From NCBI GenBank assembly GCA_035556555.1, contig DATMES010000031.1:1-38527 (forward strand): 38,527 nt of DNA, given 5' to 3'. The notes below the pieces were generated by a model. It was not told where the DNA came from. It was given only the letters and a program-made list of their open reading frames with translations, and made no database searches. Positions 16,603-24,782 of the stretch are shown here, one piece after another. Made by a program: the position numbers and the translations under genes. The stretch is from Frankiaceae bacterium (GTDB taxonomy: Bacteria > Actinomycetota > Actinomycetes > BP-191). Every line of letters begins with the position of its first letter. The stretch's first letter is position 1.

Positions 16603-18281
16603 ACACCGACGAGAAGATCGCCGCGATCCTCAAGATGGAGGGCGACTCGGTCGAGCCGTCCCCCGCCGGCTGGGACGCGATCACGGCCGGTGTGGCGGCG
16701 CGGCGCAAGCAGAGCTGGTGGCTGCGCGGCACCGCGCTGGCAGGTGCGGCGGTGGTGGTCGTGGGGGCCGTCGTGTACGTCGCGGCCGACCGTTCGCAGC
16801 AGGGCATCGACACCCCGCCCGCCTCGACCGGCGGGCCGAGCGCCGAGCAGACCGTGACGCCCTCCCCCGCGTCGCAGACGCCGGCGAAGACGCCGGTCCC
16901 GAACCTGCCGATCGACGCCATCTGGCCGCTGACGACCACGGACGAGGTCGAGGCGTGGGAGGACGACCACGCGACGTACCCGGCGCTGGAGACCGCGAGC
17001 GGGTCGGCGACGGCGTTCGCGCGCCGGTACCTGGGACTGCCCGACGCCACGACCCACGCGCTCGAGGGCAACTACGGCGAGAACGACTTCGAGGTCCGCA
17101 ACGGCACGTTCGCCGTCTCGCGCGTCACCGTGAAGGGCTTCGGCGAGGGCGGGACGGCGCCGTTCGTCGTCATCGCGGCGAGGACCGACGCGCTGACGAT
17201 CAGCTCGCCCGCCGCGGGCGGCGCGGTCGAGGGGTCGACGGTCAGGGTGACCGGGCCGTACGAGGCCGTGGACCCGGCGATCGACGTGACGCTGCGCGCC
17301 GACGACAGCGGCTCGGCACCGGTCGAGCTCGCGAAGGAGCGCGCGACGACGAGCGAGTTCGGCTTCTCGGCCGACCTGTCGTTCACGACGACGCGGCGTA
17401 CGGGCTCGGTGCTCGTCACGCTGGCGAGCAACAAGGACGGCAGCGTCGCGGCGGCGGCGGCGATCCCGGTGGTCTTCGGGGAGGCGCCGGAGTACGCCGG
17501 GCCGAAGGCGATGGTCGCGGCGCGCGACGGCGGCATCGCGGTCATCTCGACCGCGACCGGCGAGGTCGTCAGGTGGCTCGTCGAGGGCTTCGACGTCGAC
17601 GTGCGCAACTCCGACCCGGAGCTGTCCGACGACGGCAAGACCGTGGTGTACGTCGAGTACACCGACGAGTGCTCGTCCGTCGTCAAGAGCGTTCCGATCG
17701 CGGGCGGCACGCCGAAGACGCTCACGGGCCCGGAGCAGCGCTTCCTCAGCAGCCCGACGCTGCGCCACGGCAAGCTGTCGTACCTGCGCGGGCCATGCCA
17801 GCACGCGAGCGACCCGGTGGAGGTCGTGGTCGACGGGAAGGCCACGCGGGTCGACGGCCGGGTCGGCGGGCCGGTGGCGGGCGAGCGGTTCGTGGCGTAC
17901 ACCGTCACCAAGGGCCGGGTCTCGACGCTGCACACGGTCGACATCGCCGGCGAGCTCGCGGACAACCCCGCGCCCGCGCCGGAGGGCTGCCAGTGGCTCG
18001 CGCCGACCTGGGGCCCGGCCGACGCGGGCGGCAGGGACCAGCTGTTCGTGGCGGCGTCGTGCAGCCCGCGCGACGAGGTCGTGGAGACGCGGCTGTACCG
18101 CTTCGACCAGGACGCGCTCAACCGGGTGCTGCTCACGACTCTCGACGTGCTCGGCGTGACGTCTCTCGACTACGCAGGCGAGCACCTCGTCATCGGCACG
18201 AACGACGCCGCGGCGTACGCCTGGACCGGCCAGAGGCTGCGCGCGATCCCCGGCGTGGCAGACCGGCCGACCTGGTCCTAG
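16599..18281 (+). CDS. Membrane sensor / putative anti-sigma factor with extracytoplasmic propeller-like domain
   Basis: A 560-residue bitopic protein. It has a short cytoplasmic segment (1-42), one membrane helix (about 43-63), a Pro/Thr/Ser linker, and a large exported domain. Residues about 125-290 include an Ig-like segment starting TISSPAAGGAVEGSTVRVTG, reminiscent of the Gmad2 fold. The rest looks like TolB/beta-propeller blades (AVISTATGEVVRWL, DPELSDDGKTVVYVEYTDE). Coupling to the ECF gene and the single-helix topology suggest an anti-sigma or sensor. The cytoplasmic segment lacks a recognisable zinc anti-sigma His/Cys motif, so the binding mode is unknown. It converges on rsmE with a 4-nt overlap. 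Confidence 0.75.
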   Translation: MNTDEKIAAILKMEGDSVEPSPAGWDAITAGVAARRKQSWWLRGTALAGAAVVVVGAVVYVAADRSQQGIDTPPASTGGPSAEQTVTPSPASQTPAKTPVPNLPIDAIWPLTTTDEVEAWEDDHATYPALETASGSATAFARRYLGLPDATTHALEGNYGENDFEVRNGTFAVSRVTVKGFGEGGTAPFVVIAARTDALTISSPAAGGAVEGSTVRVTGPYEAVDPAIDVTLRADDSGSAPVELAKERATTSEFGFSADLSFTTTRRTGSVLVTLASNKDGSVAAAAAIPVVFGEAPEYAGPKAMVAARDGGIAVISTATGEVVRWLVEGFDVDVRNSDPELSDDGKTVVYVEYTDECSSVVKSVPIAGGTPKTLTGPEQRFLSSPTLRHGKLSYLRGPCQHASDPVEVVVDGKATRVDGRVGGPVAGERFVAYTVTKGRVSTLHTVDIAGELADNPAPAPEGCQWLAPTWGPADAGGRDQLFVAASCSPRDEVVETRLYRFDQDALNRVLLTTLDVLGVTSLDYAGEHLVIGTNDAAAYAWTGQRLRAIPGVADRPTWS

Positions 18282-18997
18282 GACCAGCGGGCGGTACGGC
18301 TCAGGAGCAGCGCCGCCGCGGCGACGCCGGCCGTCGAGGTACGCAGCACGCTGCGGCCGAGACGGTACGGCGCCGCCGCCAACGCATCGAGCTCCGCCTC
18401 GCTGATCCCGCCCTCGGGACCGACGACGACGACGATGTCGCCGGTGTCCGGGACGACGGCGGCGGCGAGCGGCGTCGTGGCGTCCTCGTGGAGTACGACC
18501 GCGAGCGCCGCTGTCGTGAGTCGCGCGGCGACGTCGGCCGTGGTCGCGAGCGGCGCGACCTCGGGGAGCCACGCGCGGCGGGACTGCTTCGCCGCCTCGC
18601 GGGCCGTGGAACGCCAGCGCCCCAGCGCTTTCTCACCCCTCGCGCCCTCCCACCGTACGACGCTGCGCCCCGCCGCCCACGGCACGAACTCGTCCACCCC
18701 GACCTCGGTCATCGCCTCGATGGCATCCTCGCCGCGGTCACCTTTGGCGAGCGCCTGGACGACGACGAGCCGCGGCTGCGGGGCCGGCTCGGAGCGGTGG
18801 GTGGTGACGGTCAGCGTGACGGTGTCGCCGGCAACGAAGGCGACGACGCACTCGGCCACGGTGCCGCGGCCGTCGCCGACGTCGACGCGTTCGCCTGCTC
18901 TGATGCGGCGCACGGTGGCGGCGTGGCGGCCCTCGTCGCCGGCCAGCGTGAGGACGCCGGCCGAGACGTCGTCCGCGAGGAACAGCGGCGCCGTCAC
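18278..18997 (-). CDS. rsmE: 16S rRNA m3U1498 methyltransferase RsmE
   Basis: SPOUT-class enzyme that methylates N3 of U1498 in 16S rRNA. The 239-residue protein has an N-terminal PUA-like domain (GRHAATVRRIRAGERVDVGDGRG) and a trefoil-knot C-terminal domain. Within the latter are LAKGDRGEDAIEAMTEVGV, SRRAWLPEV, the SAM loop VVVGPEGGISEAEL and LGRSVLRTSTAG. The GTG start overlaps the stop of the nucleotidyltransferase gene (GTGA), so rsmE now depends on read-through of that inserted pair. In relatives it directly follows dnaJ. Confidence 0.95.
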   Translation of the reverse strand: MTAPLFLADDVSAGVLTLAGDEGRHAATVRRIRAGERVDVGDGRGTVAECVVAFVAGDTVTLTVTTHRSEPAPQPRLVVVQALAKGDRGEDAIEAMTEVGVDEFVPWAAGRSVVRWEGARGEKALGRWRSTAREAAKQSRRAWLPEVAPLATTADVAARLTTAALAVVLHEDATTPLAAAVVPDTGDIVVVVGPEGGISEAELDALAAAPYRLGRSVLRTSTAGVAAAALLLSRTARWS

Positions 18998-19479
18998 GAG
19001 CGCTCCGTGATGTCGTCGCGCAACGCGATCAGTACCTCGACCTCGATGCGGTCCTTGGGCCGGGCCGCCGCGCGCTTCATGCGGATGAGGTCGTCGAGTG
19101 CGACGACGTGCACCGTGAGACCGCCGAAGTCCATCGGCTCGGCGCCCGCGACGAGGTCGGGGTAGCCGCTCGTGCCGGAGGGCGTCGCGAGGACGTCGAG
19201 CGCACCGTGGTCGGTCTCGAACGTGAACGAGTCGCCGTTGCGCAGCGTCCGCGCGTCGAGGACGAACGGCACGTCCTCGGCGACGCCGCGCAGCCGCGCG
19301 TGCATCTCGGTGAGCGCCGCCGCGAGCCGGTCGAGGTTGCCGGGCGCACGGTCGTAACAGACGTCCACGTCGTTGGTGAGCGACGACGAGCCGAGCGCCC
19401 GCGCCGCCTGCCCGCCGATGAGCACGAACCGCACATCGTGCGCGACGAGCACGCGCAGCGCGGCCAGCGGGTCGATCAT
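18994..19479 (-). CDS. Nucleotidyltransferase-fold toxin-like protein
   Basis: A 161-residue protein with the minimal nucleotidyltransferase signature: RFVLIGGQAARALG (Gly22-Gly23), then TNDVDVCYD with Asp37 and Asp39, and a third acidic candidate Asp95 in GALDVLATP. It resembles AbiEii/MNT-type toxins and their relatives. The target (tRNA, protein or other) cannot be told from the sequence. Its ATG overlaps the stop of the XRE gene by four bases, and its stop overlaps rsmE. The pair has the order and coupling of a toxin-antitoxin operon inserted between dnaJ and rsmE. Confidence 0.8.
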   Translation of the reverse strand: MIDPLAALRVLVAHDVRFVLIGGQAARALGSSSLTNDVDVCYDRAPGNLDRLAAALTEMHARLRGVAEDVPFVLDARTLRNGDSFTFETDHGALDVLATPSGTSGYPDLVAGAEPMDFGGLTVHVVALDDLIRMKRAAARPKDRIEVEVLIALRDDITERS

Positions 19480-19790
19480 CCGGCGGTCCGTGCGTTGTCG
19501 AGCACCTCGAGCCAGGCGGCCGCCGCGCCCGCGCCGGCCATGCGCTCGGCGGGCGTCCGGTCGAGCGTGAAGAGCGTGCGGTCGATGCCCTCGCCGCTCC
19601 CCGGCATCGCCTCCAGCGTCGTCTCGCACGCGCGCAGTAGCCGCGACAGCGACGACACGGTCGGGTCGGTCGCGCTGGACTCGACGCGGGCGACGTACGG
19701 CTGCGGCACGCCCGCCTTCGCGGCCAGCGCGCGCTGGGTGAGGCCCGCGCGCTTGCGGGCGTAACGGAGGAGCCTGGCGGCCTCGGTCAT
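19476..19790 (-). CDS. XRE-family regulator, antitoxin-like
   Basis: A 104-residue protein with an N-terminal Cro/C1-type helix-turn-helix (LLRYARKRAGLTQRALAAKAGVPQPYVARVESS, in which LTQRALAAKAGV and QPYVARVES form the two helices). A C-terminal segment of about 45 residues could hold the partner protein. Its ATG sits inside a 14-bp palindrome that also overlaps a -10-like TATCAT, arguing for autoregulation and leaderless translation. It is coupled to the nucleotidyltransferase by an ATGA overlap. A plain regulator role remains possible. Confidence 0.85.
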   Translation of the reverse strand: MTEAARLLRYARKRAGLTQRALAAKAGVPQPYVARVESSATDPTVSSLSRLLRACETTLEAMPGSGEGIDRTLFTLDRTPAERMAGAGAAAAWLEVLDNARTAG

Positions 19791-19802
19791 GGCGCCATGA
19801 TA
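19787..19802 (-). promoter_or_regulatory. Leaderless promoter and palindromic operator of the XRE/nucleotidyltransferase pair
   Basis: Read on the minus strand, TATCAT (19802-19797) is a TANNNT -10 placed 6 nt before the ATG at 19790, the spacing seen for leaderless actinobacterial mRNAs. TCATGGCGCCATGA (19787-19800) is a perfect 14-bp palindrome covering the -10 end, the start point and the start codon. A regulator bound there would block transcription. The dnaJ stop (19812-19814) is only 10 nt upstream, so the pair could be read from dnaJ as well. Confidence 0.55.
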
Positions 19803-19811
19803 CCGGAAGAG

Positions 19812-20924
19812 TTATCGCCCGCCGAGGACGTCGCGCAGCTTCCCGAACAGCCCGCCGCTCCCCGACGTCCCGTCCGGGTGCTCCTCGCCGCGCAGCTTGG
19901 CGAGGTCGCGGAGGAGGCGTTCCTGCTCGCCGTCGACATGGGTGGGCGTACGGACCTCGACGTGCACGTGCAGGTCGCCGCGGCCGACACCGCGCAGGTG
20001 CGGCACGCCGCGCGCGCGGAGGCGGATGACCTCGCCGGACTGCGTGCCCGGCTTGATGTCGATGGTCTCCTCGCCGTCGAGCGTCGTCAGCGTCAGCGAC
20101 GTCCCGAGCGCCGCCGCCGTCATCGGCAGCGAGACCTTGCAGTGCAGGTCGTCGCCGTCGCGTTCGAAGACGTCGTGCTCGCGTTCGACGACCTGGACGT
20201 ACAGGTCGCCCTGCGGCCCGCCGCCCGGCCCGACCTCGCCCTCGCCGGACAGGCGGATGCGCATGCCGTGCTCGACGCCGGGCGGGATCTTGACGGTGAC
20301 CGTACGGCGCTGCTCGACCCGCCCGTCGCCGCCGCAGCCAGGGCACGGGCGCGTGATGACGGTGCCGACGCCCCCGCAGCGCGGGCAGGGCCGCGTCGTC
20401 ATGACCTGCCCGAGGAACGACCGCTGCACCTGGCTGACCTCGCCGCGCCCCTGGCAGGTGCCGCACGTCTCGGGGAACGTCCCCGGCGCCGTGCCCGCGC
20501 CGGTGCACTGCTCGCAGACGACGGCGGAGTCGAACGAGATCTCCTTCGTCGCCCCGAACGCCGCCTCCGCCAGGTCGAGCGTGAGGTTGACGAGCGAGTC
20601 GGCGCCGCGGCGTACGCGGGTCCGCGGACCCCGCGACGTGCCGCCCATCCCCGCGCCGAAGAACGCCTCGAAGATGTCCCCGAACGACCCGAAGCCGGCG
20701 CCGCCGAACGCGTCCGGCCCGGCGTCGTAGCGCTGTCGCTTCTCGGGGTCGGAGAGGATCTCGTACGCCGCCGTGACCTCCTTGAAGCGCTCCTGCGTCT
20801 CCGGGTCGGGGTTGACGTCGGGGTGCAGGTCGCGGGCGAGGCGGCGGTACGCCTTCTTGATCTCGTCGGCGGACGCGTCGCGCCCGACGCCGAGGACGTC
20901 GTACAGGTCGGTCGTGTCAGCCAC
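19812..20924 (-). CDS. dnaJ: Chaperone DnaJ (type I Hsp40)
   Basis: Co-chaperone that stimulates the DnaK ATPase. The 370-residue protein has a J domain with the HPD motif ([11 protein letters not shown]), a Gly/Phe-rich linker ([11 protein letters not shown]), four zinc-finger repeats ([32 protein letters not shown]) and two C-terminal beta domains. It corresponds to the HrcA-linked second DnaJ of actinobacteria, with no dnaK or grpE here. The GTG start directly abuts the hrcA stop (TGA GTG), so both are expressed from the CIRCE-controlled promoter. Confidence 0.97.
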   Translation of the reverse strand: MADTTDLYDVLGVGRDASADEIKKAYRRLARDLHPDVNPDPETQERFKEVTAAYEILSDPEKRQRYDAGPDAFGGAGFGSFGDIFEAFFGAGMGGTSRGPRTRVRRGADSLVNLTLDLAEAAFGATKEISFDSAVVCEQCTGAGTAPGTFPETCGTCQGRGEVSQVQRSFLGQVMTTRPCPRCGGVGTVITRPCPGCGGDGRVEQRRTVTVKIPPGVEHGMRIRLSGEGEVGPGGGPQGDLYVQVVEREHDVFERDGDDLHCKVSLPMTAAALGTSLTLTTLDGEETIDIKPGTQSGEVIRLRARGVPHLRGVGRGDLHVHVEVRTPTHVDGEQERLLRDLAKLRGEEHPDGTSGSGGLFGKLRDVLGGR

Positions 20925-21935
20925 TCAGGATCCCAACAGGTCGCCGACGTAACGAGCGACGGCACGGACGGCGGACATGGTGCCGGCGTAGTCCATCCGG
21001 GTCGGGCCGACGACGCCGAGCGAGGCGAGGGATGCCTCGCCGGGGCCGTACCCGATGGACACGACCGACGTCGAGCGCAGCCCCTCGGGGTTCTCGTCGC
21101 CGATGCGGACGCGGACGGTGGTCGGGTCGTTGGCCTCGCCGAGCAGCTTGAGGAGGACGACCTGCTCCTCCAGTGCTTCGAGGACAGGGCGGATGACGGG
21201 GAAGTCGAGCGAGTGCGCCGTGAGGTTGGCGGTGCCGGCCAGCGCGACGCGCTCCTCCGCGCGCTCGACCAAGGTCTCGAGGATGACCGTCATCAACGTC
21301 GTCATGACCGGCCGCAGTTCGGGCCGCGTGCCGCTCGGGAGGCTCGTCAGCGCGGACGCGGCCTCGTCGAGGTGGCGGCCCGCGAGGCCGCGGTTGAGCG
21401 CCGTACGCAGCTCGTCGAGCTGCCCGTCGGCGATCGAGACCGGCAGCTCGACCACGCGCTGCTCGACGCGGCCGGTGTCGGTGATGAGGACGACCAGGAG
21501 GCGGCTCGGCGTGAGGTGCACGAGCTCGACGTGGCGTACGGCCGAGCGCGACAGCGACGGGTACTGCACCACCGCGACCTGGCGGGTCAGCTGCGCGAGC
21601 AGCTTGACCGACCGCGTGACGACGTCGTCGAGGTCGACGGCGCCGCCGAGGAACGACTCGATGGCGCGCCGTTCCGCCGTGGACAGCGGCTTGACCTGGG
21701 ACAGCCGGTCGACGAACAGCCGGTACCCCTTGTCCGTCGGGACGCGCCCTGCCGAGGTGTGTGGCTGCGCGATGTACCCCTCGTCCTCGAGCGTCGCCAT
21801 GTCGTTGCGGACGGTCGCCGGCGAGACGCCGAGGTTGTGCCGCTCGACGATGTGCTTGCTGCCGACGGGCTCGTTGGTCCGGACGAAGTCCTCGACGACG
21901 GCCCGCAGCACCTCCAGCTTGCGGTCGTCCAGCAC
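20925..21935 (-). CDS. hrcA: Heat-inducible transcription repressor HrcA
   Basis: Repressor that binds CIRCE to shut off class I heat-shock genes. The 336-residue product begins with a winged helix ([23 protein letters not shown], then [18 protein letters not shown] and [15 protein letters not shown]), then a GAF-like domain, and ends [14 protein letters not shown]. The GTG at 21935 is chosen because GGAGG precedes it at good spacing; an in-frame GTG four codons earlier lacks such a site. A CIRCE lies 26 nt upstream, indicating autoregulation together with dnaJ. Confidence 0.96.
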   Translation of the reverse strand: MLDDRKLEVLRAVVEDFVRTNEPVGSKHIVERHNLGVSPATVRNDMATLEDEGYIAQPHTSAGRVPTDKGYRLFVDRLSQVKPLSTAERRAIESFLGGAVDLDDVVTRSVKLLAQLTRQVAVVQYPSLSRSAVRHVELVHLTPSRLLVVLITDTGRVEQRVVELPVSIADGQLDELRTALNRGLAGRHLDEAASALTSLPSGTRPELRPVMTTLMTVILETLVERAEERVALAGTANLTAHSLDFPVIRPVLEALEEQVVLLKLLGEANDPTTVRVRIGDENPEGLRSTSVVSIGYGPGEASLASLGVVGPTRMDYAGTMSAVRAVARYVGDLLGS

Positions 21936-21960
21936 TGCGTCCACCTCCTCGGCTCCGGGC

Positions 21961-21992
21961 CTGGCACTCCGGGCGTACGAGTGCCAAGTGTA
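21961..21992 (-). promoter_or_regulatory. CIRCE operator and -10 element of hrcA-dnaJ
   Basis: On the minus strand, TTGGCACTC, nine bases, then GAGTGCCAG (21987-21961) form a nine-base-pair inverted repeat with one end mismatch, matching the CIRCE consensus TTAGCACTC-N9-GAGTGCTAA. TACACT (21992-21987) overlaps its left edge and fits a TANNNT -10, so HrcA binding would cover the start site. The site also lies 36 nt from the divergent thioredoxin gene. Confidence 0.9.
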
Positions 21993-22022
21993 CGGCGCTT
22001 CCCGCGTGGAACACTTCCCGGC

Positions 22023-22385
22023 ATGGCGACCGTGGAGCTGACGCGCGAGACGTTCGAGGAGACGGTGACCCGGCCTGGCATCACGCTGGTCGACTGGTGG
22101 GCGTCGTGGTGCGGCCCGTGCCGGACGTTCGCGCCGGTGTACGAGGCGGCGAGCGAGCAGCACGAGGACGTGACGTTCGCGACCATCGACACCGAGGCGG
22201 AGCCGGAGCTGTCGGGGGCGGCCGGCATCCGCTCCATCCCGACGCTGATGGCGTTCAGGGACGGGGTGCTGGTGTTCACGCAGCCGGGCGCGCTGCCGGG
22301 CGAGGCGCTGGAGCTGGTGATCCAGGCGGTGCGCGACATCGACATGGACGACGTACGCCGCCAGCTCGCGTCGCAGGACGCCTGA
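22023..22385 (+). CDS. Thioredoxin
   Basis: A 120-residue thioredoxin with the redox motif WCGPC (Cys30, Cys33), the preceding LVDWWASW strand, and the cis-Pro in SIPT (Pro73). A C-terminal extension of about 15 residues ([16 protein letters not shown]) goes past the normal fold. It is a cytosolic disulfide reductase and could serve the peroxiredoxin at 1627. It is divergent from hrcA, so the CIRCE region may influence it too. The family-A palindrome at 22404 follows, between this gene and the convergent hemW. Confidence 0.93.
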   Translation: MATVELTRETFEETVTRPGITLVDWWASWCGPCRTFAPVYEAASEQHEDVTFATIDTEAEPELSGAAGIRSIPTLMAFRDGVLVFTQPGALPGEALELVIQAVRDIDMDDVRRQLASQDA

Positions 22386-22403
22386 CGCCCGGGGCCCGCT
22401 TTT

Positions 22404-22459
22404 CGTGATCTTGGCTGCGTTTCTGCTGCCATAGCGACACGAACGCAGCCAAGATCACG
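22404..22459. repeat. Palindromic repeat, family A copy 2
   Basis: A perfect 18-bp inverted repeat (22404-22421 and 22442-22459) with a 20-nt loop. The arms carry the same GTGATCTTGGCTGCGTT core as 2582-2635, and the loop shares CTGCT near the left arm and GCGACACG next to the right arm. It lies between the convergent thioredoxin and hemW stops, a natural place for a bidirectional terminator. TTTT at 22400-22403 follows the stem on the minus strand as AAAA, so no classical U-tract exists on either side. Confidence 0.85.
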
Positions 22460-22474
22460 GCTTGTGCGCGGGCG

Positions 22475-23659
22475 TCAGCCGACCAGCCGCAGGACCACGG
22501 CGTCGGCGAGGAGCCTGCCGCGCCGGGTCAGCACGAGCCGCCCGTCGCGTAACGCCGCGTCGTCCAGCAGGCCGTCCTCGGCCAGCGGAGTGGCCCGGGC
22601 GGGGTCGTCCAGGTCGGTGACAGGGTGGCCGTCGGCGAGGCGTACGCCGAGCAGCACGCGTTCGATCCGCCGCGTCTCGTCGTCGAGGACCTCGCGCGCC
22701 TGAGCGGGTGACCTGCCTGCCGCGACCGCCGCGGCGTGGTCGCGCGGGAGGCGGACGTTCCACCACCGGACGCCGCCGACGTGGCTGTGCGCGCCGGGCC
22801 CGACGCCCCACCAGTCGCCGTCGCGCCAGTAGAGCTCGTTGTGCCGGCACCGGTCCGCCTCGGTGCGCGCCCAGTTGCTGATCTCGTACCAGCCGTAGCC
22901 GGCCTTGCCCAGCAGGTCGTCGGCCAGCTCGTACCGGTCGGCCTGCACGTCGCCGTCCACCACCGCGCCGCTCGCGTGCAGCCTGGTGCCGGGCTCGACG
23001 GTGAGCGAGTACGCGCTGACGTGCCCCGGGTCCGCCGCGAGCACCGCCTCGAGCGACGCGCGCCAGTCGTCGTCGGTCTCCCCCGGCGTGCCGTAGATCA
23101 GGTCGAGGCTGACCCGCTCGAACCCCGCCGCTCGCGCCTCCGCGACGCACTGCTCGGGACGGCCCTGGGTGTGGCGGCGTTCGAGCGTCGCGAGGACGTG
23201 GGGCACCGCGCTCTGCATGCCGAGACTGACCCGGTTGATGCCACCTTCGCGCAGCGCCGCCAGCGACGCGGGCGACACGTTCTCCGGGTTGGCCTCGGTC
23301 GTGACCTCGGCGCCCGGGGCGAGCCCGATCTCGTCGTCGACCGCGCGCAGGATGCGGACGAGGTCGGCGGGCGGCAGCAGCGTCGGCGTACCGCCCCCGA
23401 AGAACACCGTGCTCGCCGGCACCGGCTCCTTCAGCACCCGCGCGGCGAGGCGGATCTCGGCGATGGCGGCGTCGGCGTACGACGCGGCGGCCCCGGTGTC
23501 GTCGACGTAGGTGTTGAAGTCGCAGTAGCCGCAGCGGTGCGCGCAGTACGGCACGTGCACGTACACCCCGAACCCCTTGCGCCCCAGCGTATTCAGCGCG
23601 CCGCCGGGCAGCGCGCCGTCGCTCGGCGCCGGGCCGCCGGGCGGCGGTGACGACGGCAT
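22475..23659 (-). CDS. hemW: Radical SAM heme chaperone HemW
   Basis: Oxygen-independent coproporphyrinogen-oxidase-like protein that in the HemW branch binds and transfers heme. The 394-residue product has the radical SAM cluster CAHRCGYCDF (Cys39, Cys43, Cys46), FFGGGTPTLLP, TTEANPENV, GINRVSLGMQS, DLIYGTPGET and the C-terminal HemN_C-like domain. The Cys next to Phe that is typical of true HemN is absent, supporting HemW. The Pro/Gly-rich first 25 residues are likely flexible. Its ATG overlaps the GNAT stop (same base, 23659). Confidence 0.94.
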   Translation of the reverse strand: MPSSPPPGGPAPSDGALPGGALNTLGRKGFGVYVHVPYCAHRCGYCDFNTYVDDTGAAASYADAAIAEIRLAARVLKEPVPASTVFFGGGTPTLLPPADLVRILRAVDDEIGLAPGAEVTTEANPENVSPASLAALREGGINRVSLGMQSAVPHVLATLERRHTQGRPEQCVAEARAAGFERVSLDLIYGTPGETDDDWRASLEAVLAADPGHVSAYSLTVEPGTRLHASGAVVDGDVQADRYELADDLLGKAGYGWYEISNWARTEADRCRHNELYWRDGDWWGVGPGAHSHVGGVRWWNVRLPRDHAAAVAAGRSPAQAREVLDDETRRIERVLLGVRLADGHPVTDLDDPARATPLAEDGLLDDAALRDGRLVLTRRGRLLADAVVLRLVG

Positions 23660-24090
23660 CAGGACTCCAGCGCGAACGCCACGCCGTCGCCGTCGTCGCG
23701 GACGCGGACGAAGCCGCACTTCTCCAGCACGCGCATCGACGGCGCGTTGTGGGTCGCGGCCCAGGCGTGGAGCGGGCGGGCGCGCTCGACCTCGACGAAC
23801 GCTGCCAGCGCTGCCGACGCGACCCCTCTCCCCCAGTACGCGCGGCCGATCCAGTAGCCGACCTCGCGGCCGCCGTCGCCGTCCCACGCGACGACGTTGC
23901 CGGCGACCTCGCCGTCGAGGAGGACCGTGCGGAGCAGACCTGCCGGGTTGGCGAGGATGCGGGTCCAGTGCTCCTCGAACGCCGCCCGCTCCCGCATCGG
24001 GAACGCCGCCAGCGCGAGCGCCTCCGGGTCCGCCTGGTGCTCGTAGAACACGGGGATGTCGTCCGGCTCGACCGGCCGCAGCGTGATCAC
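23659..24090 (-). CDS. GNAT N-acetyltransferase, RimJ/RimL-like
   Basis: A 143-residue single GNAT domain. It runs from the N-terminal strand LRPVEPDDIP through a beta-strand pair (RTVLLDGEVAGNVVAWD) and EVGYWIGRAYWGRGVASAAL, the acetyl-CoA-binding loop, to HNAPSMRVLEKCGFVRV. This arrangement is typical of the acetyltransf_3 subgroup that acts on protein N-termini or small amines. Its GTG overlaps the stop of the PaiB-like gene (GTGA), and in turn it is followed by hemW. Substrate unknown. Confidence 0.9.
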   Translation of the reverse strand: MITLRPVEPDDIPVFYEHQADPEALALAAFPMRERAAFEEHWTRILANPAGLLRTVLLDGEVAGNVVAWDGDGGREVGYWIGRAYWGRGVASAALAAFVEVERARPLHAWAATHNAPSMRVLEKCGFVRVRDDGDGVAFALES

Positions 24091-24710
24091 AGCCGGCGCA
24101 GCAGGTGCTCGCGCGCGGCGTCGTCCATCGGCCCGCCGCGCTCGGTCAGCCGGTCCGCGACGACGTGCCGGTGATCGGGCTCCTTGTTGCCGCCGTACTT
24201 GAACTTCCCGCGTACGCCCGTGACGTCGAGCCGCAGGCCGCGGATCTGCGGGAGGCGGCGCGCGTAGTGGTCGTCGGCTGTGTCGACCGGCGCGAAGCCC
24301 CCCTCGGGCTGGAACCGCCAGAGCTGCCTGCGCAGCAGCGCGGCGAGCTCCTCGGGATCGTCCACGACGGTCGCGGCACAGGTGAGCTGGACGGTGGCGT
24401 AGTAGCTCGTCGCGATGCCGAGCTCCGGCGGTGTGCCGGGCGGCGCGCCCCACGTCGAGGGGACGTAGACGTAGTCGCCGATCACCGTCAGGAGGACGGT
24501 GGCGTTCTCCTCGATGGCGGCCCAGACGGGGTTGGGGCGGGCGAGGTGCAGCTCGACGGTCGTGGCGCCGTCGTAGCGGAAGTGGGTGGGGACGACGACC
24601 GGCACGTCGCGGTCGCGGCCGGCCGCGATGACCTGGCCGAAGTCGTTGCGCCCCAGCCAGTCCCGCCACTCGACGTCGTCGAGCGGCGCGTCCCACGGAT
24701 GCACCAGCAC
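24087..24710 (-). CDS. FMN-binding split-barrel protein, PaiB-like
   Basis: A 207-residue protein with the hallmarks of the FMN_bind_2/PaiB family: an N-terminal MLVHPWD, a barrel strand VVVPTHF, then NPVWAAIEENATVLLTVIGDYVYVPSTW and SYYATVQLTC. A C-terminal KFKYGGNK segment follows. PaiB in Bacillus is called a negative regulator of sporulation and protease genes, but the fold is a flavin-binding one and biochemical function is uncertain. It is followed with overlap by a GNAT gene. In Bacillus PaiA (a GNAT) and PaiB also form a pair, so the linkage is meaningful. Confidence 0.87.
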   Translation of the reverse strand: MLVHPWDAPLDDVEWRDWLGRNDFGQVIAAGRDRDVPVVVPTHFRYDGATTVELHLARPNPVWAAIEENATVLLTVIGDYVYVPSTWGAPPGTPPELGIATSYYATVQLTCAATVVDDPEELAALLRRQLWRFQPEGGFAPVDTADDHYARRLPQIRGLRLDVTGVRGKFKYGGNKEPDHRHVVADRLTERGGPMDDAAREHLLRRL

Positions 24711-24782
24711 ATGCCGAGGCTACGCGATGCAACCGAACGTCCCGCCCAGGCGTCGTCGTGCTGTCGAGAGAGGGAGAACCCG

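Noticed and set aside
9056-19479. AbiEi-like protein and nucleotidyltransferase as one AbiE toxin-antitoxin system
   Set aside because: The genes are about 9 kb apart on opposite strands, and the nucleotidyltransferase already has an XRE partner coupled by ATGA.
19797-22022. Long plus-strand open frame opposite dnaJ and hrcA
   Set aside because: It is an antisense shadow caused by high GC. Only the thioredoxin part from 22023 is real.
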